Positions 1 to 10,149 of a stretch of DNA of 16,240 nt are shown piece by piece. Source of the DNA: Auxenochlorella pyrenoidosa (Eukaryota > Chlorophyta > Trebouxiophyceae > Chlorellales > Chlorellaceae); the NCBI GenBank assembly GCA_001430745.1, contig KQ481983.1, forward strand, positions 2,058,177 to 2,074,416, in the 5' to 3' direction. Made by a program: the position numbers and the translations under genes. The notes under the pieces are model-generated. The model was not told where the DNA came from and did not search any database. It was given only the letters and a program-made list of their open reading frames with translations. How positions within the stretch are numbered: position 1 is the first letter of the stretch; the number at the start of each line of letters is the position of its first letter.

Positions 1-1967
1 CCCTTCCGCGCACTTGATGAGGTACTCGTAGTACGAGTCGGTGCCGGCGCCCACGCCGCGCGTCGACCCCGTCTCCCTCCCCGTCTGCCGGTCCACCGCC
101 TCGAGCAGCAGCGCCTGCGCACAGGCGGGGCAGCAGGCTGGGGCGCTGAGCCGTGCTGCCTGGTGCCCCGCAGCAGCAGGCCAGGGCTGGGAGGAGGAGC
201 TCCTCGTCGAGAGGGAACAGCAGCCTTCACACCCCTGGCAGCCGAAGCACGCAGCGGGGGCGCTCACGTTGGGGTTGGCCGCGTGCACCGCGCGCATCCC
301 CTTCTCCGCCTGCTCTCGGTACGTGGGCACCCCGGTGATGCGGGAGATGGTGGCAAACTCCAGCACGTTGGTGCCCATCTCGGCCAGGATGACCGTGCCG
401 CCGCCGCCGTCGGGCGAAACGCGCGGCAGCATCACCGTGTTGCCAATCAGGCCTGCAGCGGCGGGGCGGTGGGTGCCGGACCTTTAGCCCGCAGCGACTG
501 GCTGGCTGGTTGCGCTACAGTCGAATGCGGCGCATGGGTGCCCGGAGCCTACACTGCCTGAGAGAGAGCGGCAGCACGCCTACCACGCCCGCCACCTACC
601 GGTGGGCGCCGAGTCAAATGCGGGCAGCAGGCGGTCCGCCAGGTCCTTGGCCTTCAGCCCCAAGGCCTCGTCCCCGCTCAGGTCGTGCGCCGCCGCCAGG
701 CCGCCCAGGATGCTGCGCCAGCGGCAACGGCCGGCAGCACACGGGCGGCCATTGAGCAGACCGCTCCAGCCATGGGCCAGTGCTGTGGCCCAACCTCTCG
801 TCCCCGGCATCCCCAGGCAGTGCATCAGCAGGCAGCCGGGTGTGGTGGGGGTTCCCCAGCAGTGTGCTGCGCCGAGCGCGGGCTAAGGCCTAGCAGGCAG
901 CAGCAGGCGGCTGGGCGCACACTCACCGAATGACCGTCTCAAAGAAGCTGACGCTGCCGCTGACCTTGTCAAAGTCCAGCTTGTCCACCACCCAGTCGCG
1001 GCCCCTGTCCCAGGTGGGGGCCCACGCAGGCAGGGCAGGAGCGCGGCATGAGCAGGCGGCAGTCTGCGGGCCATGGGCCAAGCGCAGGCGAGGCAGCCCA
1101 GAGCGTGCACTGCGGTGCCCAGCAGCTGCCCCGCCACTCACTCTTTGAACTGCTGGTCCAGGCCCATGACCTTGAGGGTGGACAGCGCGTCCACCAGGCT
1201 GACGCCCATGCCACGAATGCCCGCGCCGCCCTGCAAGGGCGGGCCGCAGGCAGGCGGCGTTGCGGCGGGTATCCGCAGGCACAGCTGCCCAAGCACCATG
1301 GCGCTGCTGCTGCTGGGGCTGCTGCACGGCAGGTGCACATACACGGAGACCTGCCCAGCGATGGCACTTTTACCACTGTGCCTGTCAAAAAGGGTTTCCG
1401 GCAGCACCCACCCAGCCTGGGTACGGCAGCACCCACCATGATGTCGGTCTTGGCGGTCTTGGACTTGGGGTGGATTTCGTCGGCCCCCCACGCAAAGGCC
1501 TTGTATCCCGCCCACGCGTGCTCCATGCCCTGCCGCACCGCCTGCGCCCGGTACCACGCCACGCGCTGCTCGCACCACGAGCGCAGCAGCCAGTACGACT
1601 CGCACGCGCGCTCCGTGGGCGGAAGGTCGGACACCTCGGCGCTGCTGCCCACCGTCATCTGCACCTCCAGCACGCCGTGGAACATCCAGGTGCAGAAGAC
1701 CAGCCAGGCGGCAGCCGCCGAAATCAGCAAGACCTGCAGGCAGGCGGCGGGCAGCTCGACCGGTGCCAGTCAGCCGGCGGCAGCGGCGGCGGCGGCAGGA
1801 GCAGGAGCGGGCAAGGGCGTGCAGCCCTGCACGACAGTCGCGACACCCTCCGGCGATTGTAGGCAGCACTGGGTGCACGCCCTGTGCGGTATCAGGCTCC
1901 CCCCAGCGCGAGCAGCGAGTGACCGCACCCTCGTGGGCCGCCGCTGCGGGCTCTTAAATGCCGCCAT
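1..1967 (-). CDS. GH47 class I alpha-1,2-mannosidase, N-terminal part (3' end off window)
   Basis: Likely trims alpha-1,2-mannose from N-glycans in the ER/Golgi lumen. Phase-consistent exons: 1967-1929, 1733-1437, 1230-1142, 1004-927, 712-600, 452-268 and 114-1, giving 305 residues before the edge. The start MAAFKSPQRRPTR joins VLLISAAAAWLVFCTWMF, so a short basic tail precedes a hydrophobic anchor (about residues 14-32), as in a type II membrane protein. GH47 motifs follow: MEHAWAGYKAFAWGADE, GMGVSLVDALSTLKVMGL, SVSFFETVIRILGG (Glu at the expected general-acid position), DLADRLLPAFDSAPTG and GTDSYYEYL (the Asp aligns with a catalytic Asp). The last catalytic Glu of the family would lie outside the window. 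An in-frame upstream ATG at 2063 would add 32 residues; 1967 is preferred because it places the anchor close to the N terminus. The N-terminal half resembles class I mannosidases, but GVGAGTDSYYEYL is closer to EDEM, so the subfamily is unresolved. Confidence 0.88.
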
Positions 1968-2320
1968 GTCGATCTCGACCTCCAGCACCGCGCCGCCTGC
2001 AGCGGACCCAGCCAGCGGAGCGGCAGTGTCTCTCGCCAGGCAGCTCTCCAAGGCCGTAGCCACAGGCCTGTAATTGGGGGTAAATCTGAAATCTCTATTC
2101 TGCAGGGATCGGGCGGGTTTTGGAAGGGTCGATCACATGTCCGTGCTGGCAGAGGCTTCACTCATGGCCCCCTCTCACCGTTTCACAGCCCTTCCAGCCA
2201 TCAGATACATTTGTAGTGTCATTATTCTCGCCAAGGTGCCTTCCTGTTGCACATGTGGGGCGCCTGCCATTGAGTTTTTGACACGTCCCGGCACCAGTCT
2301 GAAGGGAGCAGGAGGGCGTC
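1968..2320. promoter_or_regulatory. Divergent intergenic region between the mannosidase and coiled-coil genes
   Basis: This 353-bp gap separates two outward-facing start codons and so should hold both promoters. It is noticeably more A/T-rich than its surroundings between about 2070 and 2280. I see no convincing TATA box, repeat or RNA gene. The reading frame from 2074 to 2445 is open but has no recognisable protein character and runs into the proposed first exon in a different frame. Confidence 0.5.
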
Positions 2321-5300
2321 ATGGATCTACAGGTGCGAGTCCAAGGGCTGCCGAGATGGCGGGTCGTGCGCTGCTACCAACCACCCCCGCCGACGGACTG
2401 CCGCTGCCGCCCTCACAACTGCCTACCAAGCCGGCGTGCCTGTAGGGTGCACTGCGCCAAAAGGATGCCGAGCTGGAGCAGCGCTCGGCCTTGCTGCTGA
2501 AGACCAAGGAAAGTTTATGGGAGGTGTGGCGTGTGCAGCCCCCACAGCTTGCGGGACAAGCCATGGCTCAATGTCGGTGGCAGGTGAACGACATGCACTG
2601 TGCCACTGTGCCCTCCATCCCAGCGCAGGCCGCTATTGAGCAGCTCCAGGAGGAGCTGGCTGGGGCACGACAGGAGGCGGACAAGTGGCGCAGGGTAGGC
2701 TGGTGCCTCTGCTGTGGTACCCCTGCCTGGTGCGGGCCCTTGCTGCCTCCACAGCACTGCACATGCACATGCACCACACGTTTGCTGCCGCACTCCTGGT
2801 CGCAGGCTGCGGACCGCCAGGGTGGTGAGCTCGCAGATGCCCAGCGGCATGCGGCCGCCCTGGAGGCGGAGCTGGAGGCCAAGGCCCACGAGGGCAGCGC
2901 GCTGCTGGCAGACACGCTGGAGCTCAAGGCAAGCCGACGAGGGTTCTGTTCCAGCTCGGGCACATGCGTTATCAAGGGGGCATAGTCAATGCAACAGCAA
3001 GAGGGTGCTGTGAACCAGCAGTTGATGGCAGGCATGCTCTGACCTCTTGGGTGCTCAGCCCTTTGTGGAGTTGAAAGCTGAGCCAAGAGCCCTTGTCACA
3101 CATCCCGCTGCAGCGCCGCCTCCAGGATGCCCAGGACGGGCTGCACAGCACAACAGACAGCGCAGCCGCACAGGCGGCTGCACCCGGTGCCCGCCTGAGA
3201 GAAGCCGAGCGTGCGCTGGAGACAGCGCAGGCAGACGCAATTGCCGCCAAGCAGGCTGTTGTGCAAATGCAGGCCGATGCCCAGGCAATACGGGCTGAGG
3301 TGGCACACCGAGACCGCAGGCTTGCAGATCAAAGTACTGCGCTGGCTGCAGCGCAGCAGGCTCGCGGCGCGTTGGCAGAACAGGTGGCCAGCCTGGAGGA
3401 GGCCCGGCAGCAGCTCGAGGCAGCTGGTAAGCAAGCACAGGTGCAGCTGGCTGCTGAGGGTGAGGCACGACAGCGCGCCGAGGCTTCTGCGGCCTCTGCC
3501 CGCGAGGCGCTGAGCGATGAGCGGCAGCGAGCCGCCCTGGAGGCGGCCGCCTGGGAGCGCCGCCTGCGGGAGCAGCTGGAGGAGGCGGCGCAGCGGCTGG
3601 CTGCGAGCGAGGCGGCTTGGGCGTCCGCCAAGGAGAAGGCCGCGAGCGAGGCAGGGGGCGCTGCGGAGGAGGCGCGGCGCCAGCTGACCAAGCGGCTGTA
3701 CCTGGCGGAGGGGGAGTGGGCCAAGAAGCTGCAGCAGTCTTCTGCAGAGTGGGCGGCGCGGCTGGACAGCCTGGGAGCCGAGTGGCTGGCACGCTGCGAG
3801 GCAGACAAGGCGGCCTGGGCGGCGGAGCGTGCCCGCATGGCGGAGGAGCTTGAGGGCAGGCTGGCAGACGCTGAGGCAGCCCAGGCAGCGGCGGTTGAAG
3901 AGGCCAGGCAACAGTGCAGGCGCAACGTGGTTGCAGCGGAGGAGAGGGCTGCTGCAGCGGCTGCAGCCGCCGAGAGGTGCGGCGCCAAGGACGCATCAAG
4001 ACAGGCATCTGGTTGTCTGCAGCCGCTGGCCCGTTTCGAGGCCATCTCTGTGCACCTCCCAATGCTCGACCTTGGTGTGCATGCAGTAGCTCTGCGGCAC
4101 GTCTGCTGCTCAAGTCCTCACCGGTTGCCCTAACTGCAGGGCATGGCAGCAGCGCCTGGATGCCGCAGCAGCCAAGTCTGAGGCTGACCAGCGCGCTGCC
4201 CTGCGCAACGCTGCTGAAGCTGCTGCCGAGCGGCAGCAGCAGGTGGCTGCCCAGCTGGCGGCGGTGCAGGAGGGCGCGGCTGCCAGGCTGGCAGACCTGG
4301 ACAAGCAGTGGGCGCTGAAGCTGGCGGCGGCAGAGGAGCGAGGCCTGCGGGTGAGGGGAGCTGGCTTGCCTGCAATTCCAATGCATGAGGGAGGTGAGCT
4401 GTCTAGCGCAGGGCGCTTGCCAAGATGCCGTGCAGAGGCAGCGCAGGCTGCAGCAGCCCAGTAAGCTGCTGGACCCGGCTGGTCCACCGCAGGACCGCCA
4501 CGACCTGGACCGGCAGTGGGCAGAGAAGCTGCATGCCGCTGACAAGGCAGCCTGCGAGGCGCAGGCGGCGCTGCGCTTGCAGCTGGAGGCCCGGCTGACG
4601 GCGGTTTCCGACCGGGTTGCTGGCCTGGTGAAGAAGGAGTCCAAGCGGGAGCGCCAGCGGGGTGAGTTTACGGGGCGGGGCATCGAGCATCGGCTAGGCA
4701 AGCAGAGGACAATGTATGCGGCTGTTTTGGGATGACGGGAGCGGAGGAATTGCGCGCACGCAGCTCAGCCTGGGCTGAGCAAGCCACCCAGTGTGTATCT
4801 TGCTTCGCGGCTTGCAGCCGAGCTGCTTCGGCAGGCGGTGGAGCTGGAGGCGGCGGTCGAGGGCGAGCGGGGGCGGCGCCGCGAGGTGGAGGCCTCGCTG
4901 CAGGTGCGGCCAGCAGGGGGGGCAGCGCCTGGAACTTGAGCGTCCATCGCACACGGCACAGGCCACAGCGCGCTTTTGGCTGCAGCATTTGAGCCTGACC
5001 GCCTCCTTCCTGCTTGGCACTGCCTGCCCTGTGCCCCACCCCTGCGCAGGAGGCCTCGTCCATTTTCAAGCGAGAGCTGGCCGACAAGAACCAGCAGCTG
5101 GAGCTGCTGCGCGAGGAGGTCAAGTGAGGACGGACAGCGAGTGTGGGCACAAGCAGGGCACAAGCAGGGAGCAGCCTGCTAAGCCCAGAATCATACCTGC
5201 CTAGGTGCCGTGGCAGGGCGCATGCCTGCCATTCAGATTCAAGCTCTGTGTTCAAGCAGTGCCAGCCCACCAAACGCCCCACCCGTGCAGGTTTCTGCTC

Positions 5301-5870
5301 TCCTGGGCAGGCAGCGGCGCCAGTGCCACTGGTGCTCTAGATGCGATGCCCACGGCGCTGGCTGGCCGGCAGCTTTCAGCTGCTGCCACTGTGGCAGCGC
5401 TGGCCAGCCCCGCCCGATGCCTCGGCCTCCACCCCTGCCCGGCAGTTGACTCCCCGCCCCTCTGTCATGCCAAATCCTGCGGCAGCACGGGCAGCACGGT
5501 TTGCAGCCACAACGCAGGTCTGCATCACACCCACTGCTTCAGCGCCCCGACCTCTCCAGCAGGCGGCACTGCTGCGGCGGCAGCGGCGGCGGCGGCGGCG
5601 CGGGCCGTGGATGCTGAGGTGCGTGCGCTACGCTCTGCACGCCGCGCCTACCAGCGGGCTGCCCTCGGGCAGCAAGACCTCTGCACCTCTGTGGCTCGCA
5701 CCATCCACGAGGCGCTGAAGCAGGCGGACGCGCCCGGCTCGCCGGCAGCGGCCTCGCTGCGCCCACGCTCCGCCGATGTGGGCATTCAAGCCATCGCTCG
5801 GCGCCGCAAATGTAGGCGCGACCTGACAGCTGAGCTGCAGGGCTTCTGTGGCGGTGTCACAGCCAGCTGA
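2321..5870 (+). CDS. Long Ala/Glu/Arg-rich coiled-coil protein with 11-residue Trp periodicity
   Basis: I do not recognise the family. Proposed exons: 2321-2332, 2446-2523, 2629-2694, 2806-2928, 3114-3976, 4140-4350, 4493-4661, 4818-4903, 5050-5123 and 5291-5870, giving 753 residues. The four-codon first exon (MDLQ) is the weakest part. Residues 5 to about 560 are rich in A, E, R, Q, K and L and should form an almost unbroken alpha-helical coiled coil; I see no signal peptide or membrane segment. Nine Trp residues (240, 262, 295, 306, 317, 328, 383, 438, 460) are spaced by exact multiples of 11, commonly as WAxKL or WxxRL, and this register holds across two splice junctions. The intron after 2928 has a GC donor (AAG|GCAAGC). 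The last exon encodes a Ser/Ala/Pro/His/Cys-rich stretch, an Ala run (about 5566-5602) and a helical, basic C terminus. A structural, cytoskeletal or centriole-type role is only a guess; a LEA-like 11-mer protein is the alternative. Confidence 0.75.
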
Positions 5871-5961
5871 ACCACGGGATGCTGGAAGGGAATGATGGGG
5901 GTGGCAGGGGCTGCACACCATGGCAGCGGACTTGACGGCTGCTTGTTGTCACACTGCTGGT

Positions 5962-5966
5962 TGTAA
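5962..5966 (+). terminator. TGTAA poly(A) signal of the coiled-coil gene
   Basis: TGTAA is the usual polyadenylation signal of chlorophyte green algae. This copy starts 91 nt after the TGA at 5868-5870, a typical position, and supports both the end of the gene model and the algal origin. Confidence 0.65.
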
Positions 5967-6273
5967 TGATCTGGACATATTAATCACTTGTTATGCAATG
6001 GATGCGTACAGTTGACGAGTGTGGACGCTCTTTGCAGAAGTACGCGCGCATGTTTTGGCCAAGCGGCGGCATTGTTGGGGGCATGCTGCGCCCGGCGTCG
6101 CCGATCTGGCAGCCCCTAGCCACCTTTTGCCATGCACGCACGCCTAGCGTGCAGATGCCCTCCCAAGCCCCTGAGGTGCCGTCAGCCGTGGAGGCTTGTG
6201 AAAGTCGAACGCTCGTCCGCTGTGCCAGGCTCCGGACAGCTGGGCGGCGTGCACGATCTAATACACGCGGCAG

Positions 6274-6285
6274 CAGCAATAATAT
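6274..6285 (+). promoter_or_regulatory. Shared A/T-rich 12-mer CAGCAATAATAT upstream of LPA1-like gene
   Basis: The same 12 bases recur at 10117-10128 upstream of the next gene. In GC-rich DNA an A/T-rich core of this kind may be a core promoter or 5' UTR element. Here it lies 93 nt before the ATG at 6379. A function is inferred only from the repetition and position. Confidence 0.3.
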
Positions 6286-6378
6286 TAGCAAGCCCAAGGC
6301 GCCTGCCGTGCTCGCAGACGCGTCTCGCTGGCGGTGGCGGGCCCCGCCCGCCCTCTGGGGGTCGGAGGAGGCGGCTAA

Positions 6379-9300
6379 ATGTCGGCGCAGGGCCACGCGG
6401 CCTATGGCATGCGCGGCGAGAAGCAGCTGTCGGGGCAGCCTCCTGAGCAGGCGGCAGGGGTGGAGTCGCAGCAGGCTGCACCAGAAGCAGGGGCAGGCCT
6501 GGTGGTTGGGCTGGCGGGCGCTGGCGGCGTGGCTGCTGCCGGCGCGGCCTCGTCGAACTACGACTTTGTGAAGATCAAGGTGCGGCTGGGCACCCAGCTG
6601 GAGCACTACTACATCCTGTCGCGCTTCCTGCTGTCGCGCATGCTCACCGTCATCACGCTGCCGCAGCACAAGGTGCGGGGCCGCCCTGGTGTGGGAAGGG
6701 GCGCAGAGTGCATGCCGGTGTGCTTCAGGTGCAGCATTAATGCGGGCCCAAGCTCTGACCCCTGGTTGCGGGTGTCCATCACCACACCTGCATGGTTCCC
6801 TGCCGGGTTTGCTGGGAGGCTTGGCCCTGCACCAGTCTGCCTTGCCGTCTACATGCACTCGCCTCCCGTTGCCTCCTTGTGTGCAGGCGGTGCGCGTAGC
6901 GCTAGATGTGAAGAAGCATCTGGTCGACCACGGTCGGCTGGACATCACGCAGGTCGGTGATGGGTGCTTGTGGAGGGGCGAGCTTGCAGGGCTGCCTGCT
7001 TGTTGAGCCTGGTGAAAGCTACCTGCCCGCCGGCCCCCCACATGCTGCTGCGCTGCCCGCGCTCCATGTGGGGGTTTGTCAAAGGCGTGCGTCGTATCTC
7101 AACCGCAACCAGTTGAGCCACTGGAGGAGCCGCGCACGGTGGTGCGTATGCCTCTGCCGCCTGCACAGCTGGCGCCCAGCCCTCCCGCCCGCCCCTGCCC
7201 CCCCTGCTGCCGCAGGAGGAGCTGGAGGAGGTGCTGTTTGCGCTGCTGCGCCAGCGGGGGTACGGCGACGACTACGTGCGCCGCTACCAAATGGTCACCC
7301 GCTTCTTCCAGCAGAAGCGCCCGCTCATTATCCTGGTGGCCGGCTCGGCTTGCACGGGTGCGGCAGCAGGGGGCCCGCTGGGAGGTGCCGAGGTTGGAGA
7401 GACGGGATGTGTGCGCTCCCTGGGGAGGCACAGGCAGGTTGAGCAGAGCAAACCCTGCCCGCGATGTGTGTGCAGCCGTCTGTGGCGCACCAGCCAGCTC
7501 CTTGGCAGGCTAGGCGTCCGGCATGCTTCCTGTCTGCGAGCACACACCCTTGCCGCTCTGCCTGCAGGCAAGTCGAGCCTGGCGCAGCAGCTGGCGTCCC
7601 GCCTGAACCTGCCAAACGTGCTGCAGACAGACGTGCTGTACGAGGTGGGGGCCTCCTGCTGGGTGTGCAAGCGGCCTGTGCTGCTGTGGGCGGTATTGCC
7701 TGCAGAGGCAACTGCCGACGCACGCCCATGTGGCAAGCAATGCATAATTGCTGCGCACATGCTTGCCCAAGCTTTCCCTCCCCAGCCCTCCCATCCACCC
7801 CGCTCCCCGCCCGCTGCTGCCCCGCCCCTCAGCTGCTGCGTGCCAGCGGCATGGGCGACCTGCCGGCGGAGCCGCTGTGGCGGCGGCCCCTGCCTGCTGG
7901 GGGCGGCGCCCTGGCGGCGTTCCAGCGGGAGTGCGCCACCATTCGGCAGGCGCTGGATGGGGAGCTGTGCAAGGTAGGGAGGGGTGGTGCTCCCGGGGGG
8001 GCGGGAGGCCGGGGGCAGTAGTTTGGTTGCAGCGGATAGAGACGAAGGAGGTGGTGGCTGGGACCGGGCCTGCTGTCTTGGGTCTTGACTCTGTCAGGGG
8101 AGGATGTGGGAGGGCAGGGCGCCTGGTTTTGCCGTGCTGCGCGCCCTGCGTGGCCTCTCATTGCCCAGCGCCTCCCGCCCCCGCCGCTCTCCCCACGCAG
8201 TGCATTCGTGATGGCAAGTCGATCATCATAGAGGGGCTGCACCTCGATCCGGGGCTGTTCCTCTCAGAGTTTGGGGACCCGCGAGGGGCGGCGGCGGCCT
8301 CGCTGGCACCAGCTCAGCCAGCGAGCGGCGCTGGCCTGCTGGCCAACACCTCGGGAGCAGCAGCAGCAGGAGCGCAGGCGCAGGTTGAGGCGAGCCCAGC
8401 AGTGGCGGCAGTGGATCAGCGGCTGGCAGAGCTGCAGGTGAGTTTGGGGTTGACCTTCAGGACCAGGCCGCTCGAGTGCTGTTCATGCGTGGCGGACCAA
8501 CCCGGGCCAAGGCATGGAAATGAGCAGCAAGGGTTGCTCACTCACTCTCCCCCCTCACCTCCCTCTTCCGGCACAGCTCAGCCCAAGCAGCGTTGCAGTG
8601 CCCAGCTTGCCAGCAATTGCCGAAGCGGGTGTGCTTCCCAACGGCAGCGCAGCAGCAGCAGCGGCGCCACCCGACCCAGCGGGCAGCCGAGGACGAGCAA
8701 CGGGCGCCCTCCCGCGCTTGCAGGAGCAGCAACAGCAGCAGCAGCATCAGGGCGTGGCGGGCGCAGCGGTGGGTTCAACAGAGGCCGGGGCGGGTGTGCG
8801 TCGAACTGCCAGCTTTGGCGACGCTGTGTCGCGGCTGAGCTACGGCGCCCTGCACCGCCAGCAGTCGCCCTGGAAGGATGTCAGCAGCAGCAAGCCCATG
8901 CTGCGCCCGCGCTCTGCCAGGATGTCAGACCAGCTGGGGCGGCGCGGGCAGGCGGTGTTCATGTTACAGAGCACCGATGGCGGCGAGCTGGCTTCCGCTG
9001 ATGGCAGCCCTGCCGCCGCGTCAACGCTGCCGCCGCCCGTGCCCAGCCCCCGCCTGTCGGCCTGCATCAGCCTGCCCACCGTGCGGGAGCACTCGCCAGC
9101 GCGGCAGCAGCAGCCTGGGGAGGGTAGCAGCAGTGCTTGTTGCACCCCGCCGCCCTCTTCTCTGCAGCAGGCAGATCGGAGCACAGGCCTGGAAGGGGCG
9201 GCAGCAGCAGCTGGCCCCCCCGCATCTGTGCCACCCCTGCAGCTGGACAGCTCAGAGCAGCATTGGCTCAGCCAGCAGCAAGAGCTAGAGCAGGCGTCTG

Positions 9301-9878
9301 CTGGCAGCCAGTCGGAGCCAGCTGGCAGCCCCGCGGCGCCACAGCTGTCAACCGGCCAGCAGGAGGGCGGAGCCCGTGTGCCAGCGGCGCCAGGCGCACT
9401 GCCAGCTGAGCCACAGCGGGGCCGGCCAGCGCAGCACAGCAGCGTGGCGGCCGCAGACGCCGCTGCTGCTGCTGCCGCAGGCACTGGGCCTGTGTTTGTG
9501 CCCATCTGCCTTGCGGTGCCGGATGGCGAGTACGAGGGCATGCTGCAGGACTGGGTGGAGCGGCAGGAGCAGGCCTACGCCGGCAGCGGCAGCAGAGGGG
9601 CAGGCAGCAGCACTGCGCGTGACGCCCAGGAAGGTGGACAAGCAGGCCGCACCCTGAACGGGGTCACCCCGCGCCCAGCCACTGCCAGCTGCAGCGTGCC
9701 GGCCAGCGAAGGGGTGGCGCGCCTGCAGGCCGTGCAGGCACACCTGCGGCGGTACGGCGCCAGCGGCGTGCCTGTGGTGGAGCTCGACATGAGCGACATG
9801 GGTGCTGCGCTGGATGCCATGCATGCCTACGTGCTGCAGTGCATCGCGCTTGCCACTGGCGAGCGCGACTACCGGTGA
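6379..9878 (+). CDS. LPA1-like P-loop NTPase (2-phosphoglycerate kinase-related)
   Basis: Homologue of the plant LPA1 (low phytic acid 1) family, which affects phytate levels and resembles archaeal 2-phosphoglycerate kinase; the true substrate is not settled. Phase-consistent exons: 6379-6672, 6887-6952, 7216-7357, 7568-7644, 7833-7973, 8201-8437 and 8577-9878, giving 752 residues. An N-terminal domain starts near residue 55 (YDFVKIKVRLG). Next come EELEEVLFALLRQRGYGDDY and MVTRFFQQKRPLIILVAGSA, a Walker A GSACTGKS at 163-170 whose last Gly codon is split by an intron, LNLPNVLQTDVLYELLR, and GKSIIIEGLHLDPGLFL. All are close to plant LPA1. Residues about 285-615 are Ala/Gln/Ser/Pro-rich, probably disordered, with a Gln run. 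The conserved C-terminal domain returns at about 621-752 (GPVFVPICLAVPDGEYEGML, then VVELDMSDMGAALDAMHAYV). The start at 6379 is the first ATG in this frame. I found no TGTAA between 9879 and 10149. Confidence 0.9.
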
Positions 9879-10065
9879 TGGGGCGGGTGCAGCGCAGCTG
9901 CTGGCCCCACCACTGTGATAACCGGATTGCCTAAGTTGGAATTGCCCATTATGACAACGGGGTGCAGCAATTTATGCAAAACTGGTGCACAAGGATGCAG
10001 AGATCTGAATTGCTGGACATACGAGGGTGCATGCAGCTCCGTTCACGCTGCGACTGCCAGCAGCG

Positions 10066-10090
10066 CCCCCCCCCCGCCCCCCCCCCCGCC
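10066..10090 (+). repeat. Interrupted poly-C tract (G-rich on the minus strand)
   Basis: Two runs of 10 and 11 C separated by a single G, followed by another G and CC. The complementary strand is a long interrupted G-run able in principle to form a G-quadruplex. It lies about 60-85 bp before the proposed ATG of the acyltransferase. Confidence 0.8.
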
Positions 10091-10116
10091 TTTCCTGGCA
10101 CACTGCGCACTGGCCC

Positions 10117-10128
10117 CAGCAATAATAT
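10117..10128 (+). promoter_or_regulatory. Second copy of the 12-mer CAGCAATAATAT, upstream of LPEAT1-like gene
   Basis: Identical to the copy at 6274-6285. Here it ends only 21 nt before the proposed ATG at 10150, which is too close for a conventional TATA box unless the 5' UTR is very short or the true start lies downstream. It may instead be a 5' UTR motif or coincidence. Confidence 0.3.
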
Positions 10129-10149
10129 GTTTTTATCACCGTTGAAGAC

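Larger units (their letters stand above)
5871..6378. other. Intergenic: 3' UTR of coiled-coil gene and promoter of LPA1-like gene
   Basis: A gap of 508 bp between two plus-strand genes. The first 100 bp hold the likely 3' UTR with a TGTAA signal. An A/T-rich patch at about 5970-6000 follows. The stretch to 6378 should contain the promoter and 5' UTR of the LPA1-like gene, including CAGCAATAATAT at 6274-6285. I see no further gene here; open frames on both strands lack coding character. Confidence 0.5.
9879..10149. other. Intergenic: LPA1-like 3' UTR and LPEAT1-like promoter with C-tract
   Basis: A gap of 271 bp between two plus-strand genes. It contains an extended C-tract (10066-10090) and the 12-mer CAGCAATAATAT at 10117-10128. 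No TGTAA poly(A) signal for the upstream gene is visible, so that transcript may use a variant signal. Confidence 0.45.

Noticed and set aside
2069..2073. TGTAA on the plus strand
   Set aside because: It lies in the divergent promoter region with no plus-strand gene ending before it, so it is probably chance.
2754..2780. CA/GCA-rich repeat in an intron of the coiled-coil gene
   Set aside because: Short, imperfect and intronic; nothing suggests more than simple-sequence drift.
4412..4492. Extra upstream part of the exon beginning at 4493 (acceptor TAGCGCAG, open frame)
   Set aside because: It would add 27 residues and break the 11-residue Trp spacing, whereas direct splicing of 4350 to 4493 keeps it exactly (22 residues between Trp 438 and 460).
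3055..4701. Minus-strand open frame of 548 codons opposite the coiled-coil gene
   Set aside because: It is antisense to coding exons of a highly GC-biased gene, has low-complexity Pro/Arg/Ala/Ser content and no recognisable motif.
5980..7041. Minus-strand open frame of 353 codons
   Set aside because: It runs antisense to the first two exons and promoter of the LPA1-like gene, has no domain, and is expected from GC-rich codon bias.
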